Shown: positions 14,286 to 21,391 of the stretch, piece after piece
How positions within the stretch are numbered: position 1 is the stretch's first letter
Layout: every line of letters begins with the position of its first letter
DNA from: a virus
Strand: one strand, 5' to 3'
Length of the DNA: 51,066 nucleotides
Virus record (IMG/VR): IMGVR_UViG_3300032116_000298
Coordinates: 1-51,066 of that record
Notes under the pieces: model-generated
Seen by the model: the letters and a program-made list of their open reading frames with translations, nothing else
The model's database searches: none
Told to the model about the DNA's origin: nothing
Position numbers and translations under genes: made by a program

Positions 14286-14545
14286 GACTTTCCCCGGAAA
14301 CACTGAAGAAGGTAGAGGCACAAGATGTTTTACCCGGCAACATTTACCCGGCCAAAGGTGGTCGCAAAAATCCCGGCACTGAATGGTGGTTGGTGGTCAG
14401 CGTATCAGCAACAGGTGCTCACTGTATCGGCTTCGACAAGAATGGCAGTCCCTGCGGTGCCACAAGTTACCTTAAGGGTGCCATGCGCGAAAGGCCAATC
14501 GTCGGGCGGGTCGATCTGAGTAAATTGGTTTTGGAGGTTGCATGA
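14282..14545 (+). CDS. Hypothetical small protein
   Basis: 87 aa from ATG 14282. GGRKNPGTEWWLVVSVSATG and a beta-rich remainder suggest a small barrel-like fold. Function unknown. Coupled to both neighbours. Confidence 0.75.
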   Translation: MRLSPETLKKVEAQDVLPGNIYPAKGGRKNPGTEWWLVVSVSATGAHCIGFDKNGSPCGATSYLKGAMRERPIVGRVDLSKLVLEVA

Positions 14546-14784
14546 GAACACACAAAGACAAGCTACAGGCGCTGCTGCACTACCTTGAACTCAACACTTT
14601 GATTGCGACGTACCGCTTACGGGCCGAACAGTTCTGTGACATGGATGACGAGGTAACAAGCTGGGAATATCTGTTCCGCTGGGTCAAGGCAAAGGACCAA
14701 CGCGCTCAGATGTGGACATGGTTTCAGGACGAATATCCAGACGCCGTGATACTCAAGGAGGGATACTATGAAACACACAAATGA
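14542..14784 (+). CDS. Hypothetical helical protein
   Basis: 80 aa, helical and aromatic-rich (SWEYLFRWVKAKDQRAQMWT). No domain. Its end overlaps the next gene by 17 nt. Confidence 0.75.
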   Translation: MRTHKDKLQALLHYLELNTLIATYRLRAEQFCDMDDEVTSWEYLFRWVKAKDQRAQMWTWFQDEYPDAVILKEGYYETHK

Positions 14785-14995
14785 CATCATCCGCATGGCG
14801 CGGGAGGCTGGGTTCACGAACCCAGAACGGTTTGAGACTGACGACGAAAACCTTCGCGGAATTCTTGAGGACTTCTGGGTCAATCTTGAACGCTTCGCCG
14901 CCCTTGTCGCTGCACGTTGCGCCGAAATCGCATACGAAGCCGAGCCGTTTCATTCTGCGGACCTGATCCGCGAAGCATTTGGAGTGAAGAAATGA
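14768..14995 (+). CDS. Small conserved phage-type protein
   Basis: 75 aa. DIIRMAREAGF at the start, then RFAALVAARCAEIAYEAE, is a pattern I recall from numerous short phage proteins; role unknown. AAGGAGG precedes the ATG. Confidence 0.8.
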   Translation: MKHTNDIIRMAREAGFTNPERFETDDENLRGILEDFWVNLERFAALVAARCAEIAYEAEPFHSADLIREAFGVKK

Positions 14996-15174
14996 ACATT
15001 GGACCTGACGGCGCTGAGATTGACGGCGCAAAAGACTTTGAGGTCTACGGCGAGTGGATCAAATTCACAGACGGTGAAGGCTCAACAGTGAAGATCACGC
15101 CGAGTGTGGTTGCGGCCCTCATGGTTTTTGCAGTCAAGCACGTTAACGACTTTGAAGAAGGAGCATGGGAATGA
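14992..15174 (+). CDS. Small hypothetical protein
   Basis: 60 aa, acidic. DFEVYGEWIKFTDGEGSTVK followed by a hydrophobic helix VVAALMVFAVKHVND, probably too polar to be a membrane helix. Coupled starts and stops. Confidence 0.7.
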   Translation: MNIGPDGAEIDGAKDFEVYGEWIKFTDGEGSTVKITPSVVAALMVFAVKHVNDFEEGAWE

Positions 15175-15548
15175 AATTCCGCAAGAAGCCCGTGGTCATT
15201 GAGGCCGTGCAATGGTTCAAAAACGGCGATCACCCGATGGATTACGCCAGCCCTCAAGATGGATTTCAAAACGGTCGCTTGGTGAACATCCCCGGCGAAC
15301 ATCGCAGGGCACATGGCTGGGAGGGAGAGGTGGTTCGTTACTTCCGTCACCCGGACAAAGCGTATGCAGGCGAGCGGCATTGCGACAAGTGCGGCGAAAT
15401 CATGCACAAGCACGGATGGATCGACACGCTGGAAGGGGGTCACATTGTCTGCCCCGGCGATTGGATCATCACCGGCGTCAAGGGTGAGCACTACCCGTGC
15501 AAGCCCGACATTTTTGAAGCCACGTATGAAAGAGTGGAGAACAAATGA
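15171..15548 (+). CDS. Phage PGDWI-motif protein
   Basis: 125 aa. Begins with FRKKPVVIEAVQW and ends with PGDWIITGVKGE, then CKPDIFEATYE, signature of a common phage family sometimes called PGDYG-like. HCDKCG in the middle adds a possible zinc ligand pair. Function not established. Overlaps both neighbours. Confidence 0.85.
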   Translation: MKFRKKPVVIEAVQWFKNGDHPMDYASPQDGFQNGRLVNIPGEHRRAHGWEGEVVRYFRHPDKAYAGERHCDKCGEIMHKHGWIDTLEGGHIVCPGDWIITGVKGEHYPCKPDIFEATYERVENK

Positions 15549-15715
15549 CCCGCAAGTACCCGCCCTTCACTGCACAAGAGTGGTGGTTGCAAGAACGTGA
15601 GAACCAGCTTGCGCTGGCCCATATGTACCACGACCGGCTGCACCCTGAACACCCCAGAGTATGGGAGTGCTTGTTTTTGTGGGCAACGCCCGACCTATGG
15701 AGAGACCCAGAATGA
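15545..15715 (+). CDS. Small tryptophan-rich protein
   Basis: 56 aa from ATG 15545. QEWWLQERENQLALAHMYH then WECLFLWATPDLW. Start and stop overlap both neighbours, which is the main support. Function unknown. Confidence 0.7.
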   Translation: MTRKYPPFTAQEWWLQERENQLALAHMYHDRLHPEHPRVWECLFLWATPDLWRDPE

Positions 15716-15900
15716 TTGACCCAAACAAACTTCAGTACTTCACCACTGCTTCATGGCTGCGCGGCTACGCACAAGGGCTTGATGAGTACCAGCACAAAGC
15801 ACTAATCCACATGCTCAACCAAGCCGCTGGCCTTTTGGATCACGTGTGGGGACGTTATGTCGAGGAACAAGAAGATGAGAAGTTTGGAGGTACAGATTGA
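15712..15900 (+). CDS. Small hypothetical helical protein
   Basis: 62 aa, helical (ALIHMLNQAAGLLDHVWGRY) with an acidic tail. Overlaps the previous stop; its own stop overlaps the TTG start of the next gene. Confidence 0.75.
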   Translation: MIDPNKLQYFTTASWLRGYAQGLDEYQHKALIHMLNQAAGLLDHVWGRYVEEQEDEKFGGTD

Positions 15901-16091
15901 AGTGCCCACTGTGCAAAGCACCGACTGAAGTCAAGCACACCAAGGATGACGATGGAACACCGATCAGACGCCGACACTGCTACAACGAGCACAGCTTCAA
16001 CACCAAAGAAGTTGCGATCAGCGAACCCAAACCAAAGCGTCGAATACGCAAAGTGCTGGCCGTTTCAGAGAGTGGACGGAAAGCTGCTTGA
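15897..16091 (+). CDS. NrdR-like zinc-ribbon protein, TTG start
   Basis: 64 aa. TTG 15897 is fixed by GGAGG 6 nt upstream and by overlap with the previous stop. CPLC (residues 3-6), then RRRHCYNEHSF and a basic tail, resembles the N-terminal zinc ribbon of NrdR-type regulators, with His/Cys as the second ligand pair. The ATP-cone domain of NrdR is absent. A DNA-binding role is inferred. Confidence 0.75.
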   Translation: MKCPLCKAPTEVKHTKDDDGTPIRRRHCYNEHSFNTKEVAISEPKPKRRIRKVLAVSESGRKAA

Positions 16092-16148
16092 GAGAGCCCA
16101 CAGGCAACTGAGCAAGCAACACCCACAAACATTTGAGGAGGCACCGTT

Positions 16149-16460
16149 TTGACCCCCGAAGCGAAAGTTAAGGCCAAGGTGGTTGCCACCCTCAAGGCCA
16201 ACGAGGTGTACTACTTCTACCCGGTCATGGGTGGGTATGGCACCAGCGGCATACCAGATATTGTGGTGTGCTGTAACAGCAGGTTCCTGGCCATCGAGTG
16301 CAAGGCAGGTAAGAACAAACCAACCGCGCTGCAAGAGCGCAACATGCAGAAGATCAGAGACAGCGGTGGCGTTGCCATCGTGGTCAATGAGGAGAACCTG
16401 AACACCGTTCAGGATGTTTTATCGCAACTACTGGAGATTGAAAATGGGAAACATGAGTGA
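16149..16460 (+). CDS. VRR-NUC domain nuclease, TTG start
   Basis: 103 aa. GIPDIVVCC (Asp37) and FLAIECKAGKNKPTALQ (Glu50, Lys52) are the catalytic pattern of VRR-NUC PD-(D/E)XK nucleases, which process structured DNA. The protein is only the nuclease domain, the usual size in phages. Start TTG with GAGGAGG about 8 nt upstream. It lies just before the replication genes, so a repair or replication role is likely. Confidence 0.9.
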   Translation: MTPEAKVKAKVVATLKANEVYYFYPVMGGYGTSGIPDIVVCCNSRFLAIECKAGKNKPTALQERNMQKIRDSGGVAIVVNEENLNTVQDVLSQLLEIENGKHE

Positions 16461-17073
16461 CGAGATGCAGAAGATTTTGAACGAGTGGCAAGACAGTGAG
16501 AGCGCCTCCGTGCAGCAACAGCCCGCTCCACGGCAAACTTACCGCAGCATCATCCACAACTACATCAAAGACAACCCTGGGACCACCACAGGGCAGGTGC
16601 TGAAGGCCATGCAGAACAAAGGACTTGCACAGACCCACAGTTCTGTGTCCTCACAGATGACGACCATGTTCCAAGAGTTCATGGTCAGGCGGGAAGAGGG
16701 AGCGATTGATAAGGCGACCGGGCGCAAGATTTACACGTACTACTACGTGCCACCACTGGAATCCGTCAAGCTCAAGGCCGAGCATCTCCGCAAGAAAGCG
16801 CAGGCGCAGGCACGTGCTGAAAAGGCGCGGCAAGCCAAGGCCCTGAAGGCTGAAGCCAAGCAGCGGGCACAGAATATGTTGCATGAACAGTTGGCGTTGC
16901 CCTTGGCGCTCCCGGTGCCCGAGGTTCGCCCTGTGGAGGACGCTGCACCAGCGCCAGCACCCCAAGCCGCCCCTAACCTGCGTGACATGAGCGCGATGGA
17001 CATCCTCCACGCCATCAACTTTGCACAGGCCAAGGAGTTGTACAAAGAACTCAAAGAAGCATTCGGAGGTTGA
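16444..17073 (+). CDS. Winged-helix-like DNA-binding protein
   Basis: 209 aa from ATG 16444 (16453 also possible). Residues about 33-100 form a winged-helix pattern: YRSIIHNYIKDNPGTTTGQV, then SSVSSQMTTMFQEFMVRREE and a beta wing. An Ala/Lys-rich helix (about 115-150) and a Pro/Ala linker follow, then a C-terminal helix (AKELYKELKEAF). Probably a replication accessory or regulatory factor. GGAG lies upstream. Confidence 0.8.
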   Translation: MGNMSDEMQKILNEWQDSESASVQQQPAPRQTYRSIIHNYIKDNPGTTTGQVLKAMQNKGLAQTHSSVSSQMTTMFQEFMVRREEGAIDKATGRKIYTYYYVPPLESVKLKAEHLRKKAQAQARAEKARQAKALKAEAKQRAQNMLHEQLALPLALPVPEVRPVEDAAPAPAPQAAPNLRDMSAMDILHAINFAQAKELYKELKEAFGG

Positions 17074-17074
17074 G

Positions 17075-17353
17075 ATGGCGATCACAACACCCCCAGGGGG
17101 GTATCAAGAGGTTTGGAGTGATCCACGAGGGCAGTACAACATGCCCCAAGACAACACCAGCACCATCCTGCGTAACGTACAGGGCGACATACAGAAGATG
17201 CGCAATGAGATGATCATGCTCAGAGGCTTCTACGAGTGGATGATCCATGCGTACCCAGAGACCATAGCGCAGTACAAGGCGCTGATGGATTTGCAGCGGG
17301 CGGCCAGTAACAACGAGGCAGGAGAGCAACGTGTCGAATCAGCTTCTTACTGA
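17075..17353 (+). CDS. Hypothetical coiled-coil protein
   Basis: 92 aa. N-terminal PPGGYQEVWSDPRGQYNMP, then helices with heptads. GGAGG is 5 nt before the ATG, across the previous stop. No domain recognised. Confidence 0.75.
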   Translation: MAITTPPGGYQEVWSDPRGQYNMPQDNTSTILRNVQGDIQKMRNEMIMLRGFYEWMIHAYPETIAQYKALMDLQRAASNNEAGEQRVESASY

Positions 17354-17531
17354 ACACAGCAAGATCATGGGAGTGCCAACAATCCGAATCAAGGTCGGGG
17401 ACTATGAGTTGTTCGACTGGAAGGATGACACCCACATCGGCATTGCGCGTGCCAATGGTGAGGCTGGCTTGTTCCGCAAGAACGAGTTTGAGGCGCATGT
17501 GGCTGCCTTTTTTGGATTGAACTTCTCATGA
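17331..17531 (+). CDS. Small hypothetical protein, GTG start
   Basis: 66 aa. GTG 17331 is preceded by GGAGAG. TIRIKVGDYELFDWKDDTHI looks like a small beta sheet. The stop overlaps the DNA polymerase start, so it may couple its translation. Confidence 0.75.
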   Translation: MSNQLLTEHSKIMGVPTIRIKVGDYELFDWKDDTHIGIARANGEAGLFRKNEFEAHVAAFFGLNFS

Positions 17532-19393
17532 ACATCCTTACGGTCGATTTTGAGACCTACTACACCAGCACCGATCTGGGCTTCAAGAAACAGACCACGG
17601 AGGAGTACGTCCGTGATCCACGCTTTGAAGTGATCGGTGTGTCGGTGCAGGTAGATGGTGGCTGGCCCGAGTGGTTTAGCGGCACAAAGGAAGCCACCAA
17701 AGAGTGGCTGCTGCAATTCGACTGGGCCAACAGCATGGCGCTGGCACACAACGCCCTGTTCGATATGGCAATCCTTAACTGGCACTACGGCATTCGCCCC
17801 AAGGCGATTGCTGATACGTTGAGCATGGCACGGGCCATACACGGCACTGAGGTTGGCAACAGCCTCGCCAAGCTGGCCGATTACTACAAGCTGGGGGTCA
17901 AGGGCACAGAGGTGGTGAGCGCGATTGACCTGAAGCGGGAAGATTTTCCTCCCGCAAAGCTGAGAGCGTACGCCGAGTATTGCCGCAATGACGTAGCGCT
18001 GACCTATGACTTGTTCCTGCACCTACTGCCCAAGCTCACACGCGGTGAGCTCAAGCTCATCGACCTGACCATCAGGATGTTTACAGAGCCTGTGTTGACG
18101 CTGGACAAGCCGTTGCTGCAAGCGCATCTTGCTGATGTACGTGAGCGCAAGGCCAAGCTGATGGAGGCTGCCGGGGCCAACCTTGATGACCTCATGTCCA
18201 ACCAGAAGTTTGCAGAACTGCTGCGCGGGTTTGGCGTCGAGCCACCAACAAAGATCAGCCCGACAACGGGCGAGTTAACGTTGGCGATGGCCAAGAGCGA
18301 TGAAGGGTTCAAGGCGCTGGCCGAGCACCCTGATGAGCGGGTGCAGGTGCTTGTGGCTGCGCGTCTGGGCAACAAGACCACACTGGAGGAGACCCGGACC
18401 GAGCGGCTGCTGGGTATCGCGGATCGAGGAGTGATACCTGTTCCTCTCTCCTACTACGCCGCCCACACGGGACGGTGGGGTGGGGCCGACAAGCTCAACT
18501 TCCAGAACTTCCCCAGCCGGGGTGAGAACGCAGGCAAGCTCAAACGGGCCATCCTTGCGCCTGAGGGTCACGTGATGATCGACTGTGATTCGTCGCAGAT
18601 TGAGGCCCGGGTGCTAGCATGGTTTGCGGGGCAGGATGATCTGGTGGAGGTGTTTGAGAACAACAACGCTGAGATTGCCGCAGGGGTCAAGAAGAAGGAC
18701 ATGAAGTATGACCCGTACAAGCTCATGGCCTCAGCCATCTACGGCAAGGGCGTGGAGAACATCACTGACCCCGAGCGGTTCGTGGGCAAGACCACCATTC
18801 TGGGCAGCGGGTACGGCATGGGCAGCGCCAAGTTCAAGGCGCAGCTTAAGACGTTTGAGGTTGAGATTTCGGACGACGAGTCCGCCCGCATCATCAACAC
18901 ATACCGTGAAACATATCCGTGGATACCGGCGCTATGGAAGGCGGGCTCCGCCGCCATTGAAGCCATGTCCAAGGGCAAGACCGCCAAGTGGGGACGCAAG
19001 GGCATCATTGACATCCAGAAGGAAGGCATCCTCATGCCCAACGGGCTGCACCAGCGGTACCCCAACCTGCGAAAAGTCAAAGACAAAGACGGCAAAGAGC
19101 AGTATATTTATGACTCCCGCAAAGGGCCGGTCAAGCTCTACGGGGGCAAGTTGACAGAGAACATCTGTCAGGGATTGGCACGTTGCATCATCGGTGAGCA
19201 GATGCTGCGCATTGCCAAACGGTACAAGGTGGTGCTCACCGTTCACGATGCCGTGGCGTGTATTGCACCCGAGGCAGAGGTTGAAGAGGCGATGGCGTAT
19301 GTCATGGAGTGCATGCGCTTTGTGCCCGAGTGGGCGCAGGGCATACCACTGAACTGTGAGGCTGGATACGGGAGGAGTTATGGCGACTGCTGA
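17528..19393 (+). CDS. polA: Family A DNA polymerase with 3'-5' exonuclease
   Basis: 621 aa replicative polymerase. The exonuclease domain shows ExoI DFET (residues 7-10), ExoII HNALFD and ExoIII YCRNDVALTYD. The polymerase domain shows motif A DSSQIEARVLAW, motif B R-x3-K-x7-YG (RFVGKTTILGSGYG, about 18776-18817) and motif C VLTVHDAV. Aligned to E. coli Pol I, the residue at position 762 is Leu rather than Phe or Tyr, and motif C has HDA instead of HDE. There is no 5'-3' exonuclease domain. Start overlaps the previous stop. Confidence 0.96.
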   Translation: MNILTVDFETYYTSTDLGFKKQTTEEYVRDPRFEVIGVSVQVDGGWPEWFSGTKEATKEWLLQFDWANSMALAHNALFDMAILNWHYGIRPKAIADTLSMARAIHGTEVGNSLAKLADYYKLGVKGTEVVSAIDLKREDFPPAKLRAYAEYCRNDVALTYDLFLHLLPKLTRGELKLIDLTIRMFTEPVLTLDKPLLQAHLADVRERKAKLMEAAGANLDDLMSNQKFAELLRGFGVEPPTKISPTTGELTLAMAKSDEGFKALAEHPDERVQVLVAARLGNKTTLEETRTERLLGIADRGVIPVPLSYYAAHTGRWGGADKLNFQNFPSRGENAGKLKRAILAPEGHVMIDCDSSQIEARVLAWFAGQDDLVEVFENNNAEIAAGVKKKDMKYDPYKLMASAIYGKGVENITDPERFVGKTTILGSGYGMGSAKFKAQLKTFEVEISDDESARIINTYRETYPWIPALWKAGSAAIEAMSKGKTAKWGRKGIIDIQKEGILMPNGLHQRYPNLRKVKDKDGKEQYIYDSRKGPVKLYGGKLTENICQGLARCIIGEQMLRIAKRYKVVLTVHDAVACIAPEAEVEEAMAYVMECMRFVPEWAQGIPLNCEAGYGRSYGDC

Positions 19394-20111
19394 CCCCCGA
19401 AGGGGCAAGGTGTTGAAGGGAAAGACACTCCCCTACGGTACGCTCACCATGAGCGAAGGAGACAGTGTGATCAGGCACGCCTATTACTATTACGGCTACC
19501 GCCACGACGAAGACATGCCCCCACTGCCACACATTGAGCCTGATGAGCAGGTGGTGGACCCAGAAGAAGAGTTGTGGGAGAAAGAAAAACAGGCATACAT
19601 TAAAGACCTGCTGGATGGGTTGACCCCCCGGGAGGCCAAGATACTGCGTATGCGGTTCGGGATTGAGTTAGATCATGATATGTCTCTTGAAGAAGTAGGC
19701 AGCACGTTTGATGTATCCCGTGAGCGCATACGACAGATTGAAGCCAAGGCGATCCGCAAACTCAAGCACCCGGACCGAAAACTGCGAGAGGTTATTTACC
19801 CAGAGATCAGCTTCTACTGGAAGAAGCAAAGCGAAGCCAGACTGCGTGAACGCATGTTTGAGATTGAGATGACACAGATGGGGTGGGCTTGGTACCAGCG
19901 GCAGTTAGATGGGCGTATCTCCTTCATCAAACACCCCAAAGCCAATTCATGGATTGAGCACATCAAATTAACTAACCCAAACCTTCACAGGCGAATTGAA
20001 TATGAAGTCAACCGATACCTCAATGACATCTTCACTAATCGACTACGCACACCCGTGCATGATGGCCGAGAACGCTCTGAAAGAGGCGCACAAGCACATG
20101 CTAAACCGTGA
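19380..20111 (+). CDS. Stand-alone sigma70 region-4 protein
   Basis: 243 aa. Residues about 74-133 reproduce sigma70 region 4: GLTPREAKILRMRFGI, then SLEEVGSTFDVSRERIRQIE (HTH, 102-121) and AKAIRKLKHPDR. I see no region 2 or 3, so it cannot melt a promoter alone. It might bind the beta flap and redirect or block host RNA polymerase at -35 elements. The C-terminal 110 residues are charged and unrecognised. GGAGGAG lies just before the ATG; the start overlaps the polymerase gene. Confidence 0.9.
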   Translation: MATADPRRGKVLKGKTLPYGTLTMSEGDSVIRHAYYYYGYRHDEDMPPLPHIEPDEQVVDPEEELWEKEKQAYIKDLLDGLTPREAKILRMRFGIELDHDMSLEEVGSTFDVSRERIRQIEAKAIRKLKHPDRKLREVIYPEISFYWKKQSEARLRERMFEIEMTQMGWAWYQRQLDGRISFIKHPKANSWIEHIKLTNPNLHRRIEYEVNRYLNDIFTNRLRTPVHDGRERSERGAQAHAKP

Positions 20112-20202
20112 TTACGATGAAGCCATCGAGCAGGCCCTCGACGCAATTGTCGAAACAAGGCTGATGATCAACGCCATCAGGCACATGAAGGGCGACCAGT
20201 GA
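20002..20202 (+). CDS. Small conserved phage-type helical protein
   Basis: 66 aa, overlapping the sigma4 gene by 110 nt in another frame. DYAHPCMMAENALKEAHKHM and LDAIVETRLMINAIRHMK match a small phage protein pattern I remember. The overlap length is unusual, and a later start (ATG 20063 or 20066) would still retain this conserved core. Confidence 0.75.
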   Translation: MKSTDTSMTSSLIDYAHPCMMAENALKEAHKHMLNRDYDEAIEQALDAIVETRLMINAIRHMKGDQ

Positions 20203-20885
20203 AAAACCCCCCTGCATGGAGTTACTCCAGCATCACGCTGTTTGAGCAGTGCCCCAAGAAGTACTACCACCTGCGGGTGGCCAAAGACATCAAGGAGCCT
20301 GACAGTGAGGCCATGATGTACGGCAAGGACGTACACACGGCAGCGGAGAAATTCATGCGGGACGGCACCCCATTGCCTGAGAAGTATGCGTTCATGCGTC
20401 CGATGCTGGAGAAGCTCCAAGCCATACCCGGTGACAAACACTGTGAACTCAAGATGGGCCTCAAGAAGGTGGACGGGCGGCTTATGCCGTGCGGCTTCTT
20501 TGACAAGGAGGTGTGGTTCAGGGGAGTGGCTGACCTGTTGATCATCAACAAGGACAAGGGTGAGGGGCGCGTCATTGACTACAAGACTGGCAAGAGCGCC
20601 AAGTACGCGGATACCAAGCAGCTTGCCCTGATGGCGGCATGTGTGTTTGCGCACTTCCCAGAGGTGAAGGTGGTCAAGTCAGGGCTGCTGTTCGTGGTGA
20701 GCGAAGAGTTTGTAAAGGCGCAGTTCAAGGCTGAGACTGGCTACAGTATCTTTTCAGAACTCGATGACACACTGACCGCCAGAGAGGCCGCGTATGAGTC
20801 CGAGGTGTTCAACCCCAAGCGTAATTTCAGTTGCAAGGCGTGGTGCCCTGTGCTAATCTGTCCGCATAATGGAAGGAGCGAATGA
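20199..20885 (+). CDS. PD-(D/E)XK exonuclease (RecB/Cas4-like)
   Basis: 228 aa, GTG start overlapping the previous stop. SYSSITLFEQCPKKYYHLR near the N-terminus, His46 (GKDVHTAAE), Glu83, Asp112 (GVADLL) and Asp127/Lys129 (VIDYKTGK) form the PDDEXK_1 active site. A C-terminal CKAWCPVLICPHNGR cluster offers three cysteines, which together with the earlier CP could hold an Fe-S cluster as in Cas4/AddB-type nucleases. Likely acts in phage recombination or DNA end processing. Confidence 0.92.
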   Translation: MKNPPAWSYSSITLFEQCPKKYYHLRVAKDIKEPDSEAMMYGKDVHTAAEKFMRDGTPLPEKYAFMRPMLEKLQAIPGDKHCELKMGLKKVDGRLMPCGFFDKEVWFRGVADLLIINKDKGEGRVIDYKTGKSAKYADTKQLALMAACVFAHFPEVKVVKSGLLFVVSEEFVKAQFKAETGYSIFSELDDTLTAREAAYESEVFNPKRNFSCKAWCPVLICPHNGRSE

Positions 20886-21202
20886 TGCCCTACAAAAACA
20901 AAGCTGATCGTGACCCCAAGCACGAATGGCAGCTTGAGAAGAAGCGCGATGGTGCCCATGAGGCACGGATGGAGCGTCAACGCGCCCGTCGAGCCATCGA
21001 CAAAAAACACCCCGACCGCAACGGTAACGGCACTGCCGACATCCGTGAGGGCAAAGACGTTGCCCACCGCGTAGCCCTGAGCAAGGGTGGCAGTAACAAA
21101 CACGGTGTGCAGATCGAGCCGTCCTCAAAGAACCGTTCATTCAAACGCGCTTCCAACCACAAGGTGGTGTCGGAAGTCAGCACCCGAGAGCGCAAGAAAT
21201 AA
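20882..21202 (+). CDS. HNH-like conserved phage protein
   Basis: 106 aa, very basic. DRNGNGTADIREGKDVAHRV, then ALSKGGSNKHGVQIE and NRSFKR fit a degenerate HNH-type arrangement (H...GG...N) seen in a family common in podoviruses. I cannot confirm catalysis. GGAAGGAG precedes tandem ATGs at 20882 and 20885. Confidence 0.8.
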   Translation: MMPYKNKADRDPKHEWQLEKKRDGAHEARMERQRARRAIDKKHPDRNGNGTADIREGKDVAHRVALSKGGSNKHGVQIEPSSKNRSFKRASNHKVVSEVSTRERKK

Positions 21203-21391
21203 AGTTTGGGGCGTCACCCAAGTAAGGTGTGGGTGATAAGTGACGCCAGGGTTGCAGAGCCCTCCATAGTGAATAACTACACCAGTCAGCACGGTTGCTC
21301 CCCTTTCTCAGCCGGGAACTGACGGACACTCCGGAAAGACGGAGATTTCCTTCAAACGTCATGTTTGGAGTGCAACGATATTGGAGCGTAC
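21203..21391 (+). ncRNA. Structured leader of the helicase gene (candidate)
   Basis: Non-coding gap within an otherwise gapless operon, with four successive stems: GGCGTCAC (21210-21217) with GTGACGCC (21240-21247), AGGGTT with AGCCCT around a GCAG loop (21248-21263), GTCAG (21285-21289) with CTGAC (21319-21323), and CTCCG (21329-21333) with CGGAG (21340-21344). A 14-codon ORF (21361-21405) overlaps the helicase start. Cis-regulation of the helicase, or RNA processing, is inferred. Confidence 0.55.

Noticed and set aside
15946-16152. Alternative frame overlapping the zinc-ribbon gene and the gap to 16149
   Set aside because: Its first half is a shadow of the 15897 gene. The last 20 codons look plausible but there is no RBS of its own; left out at low confidence.
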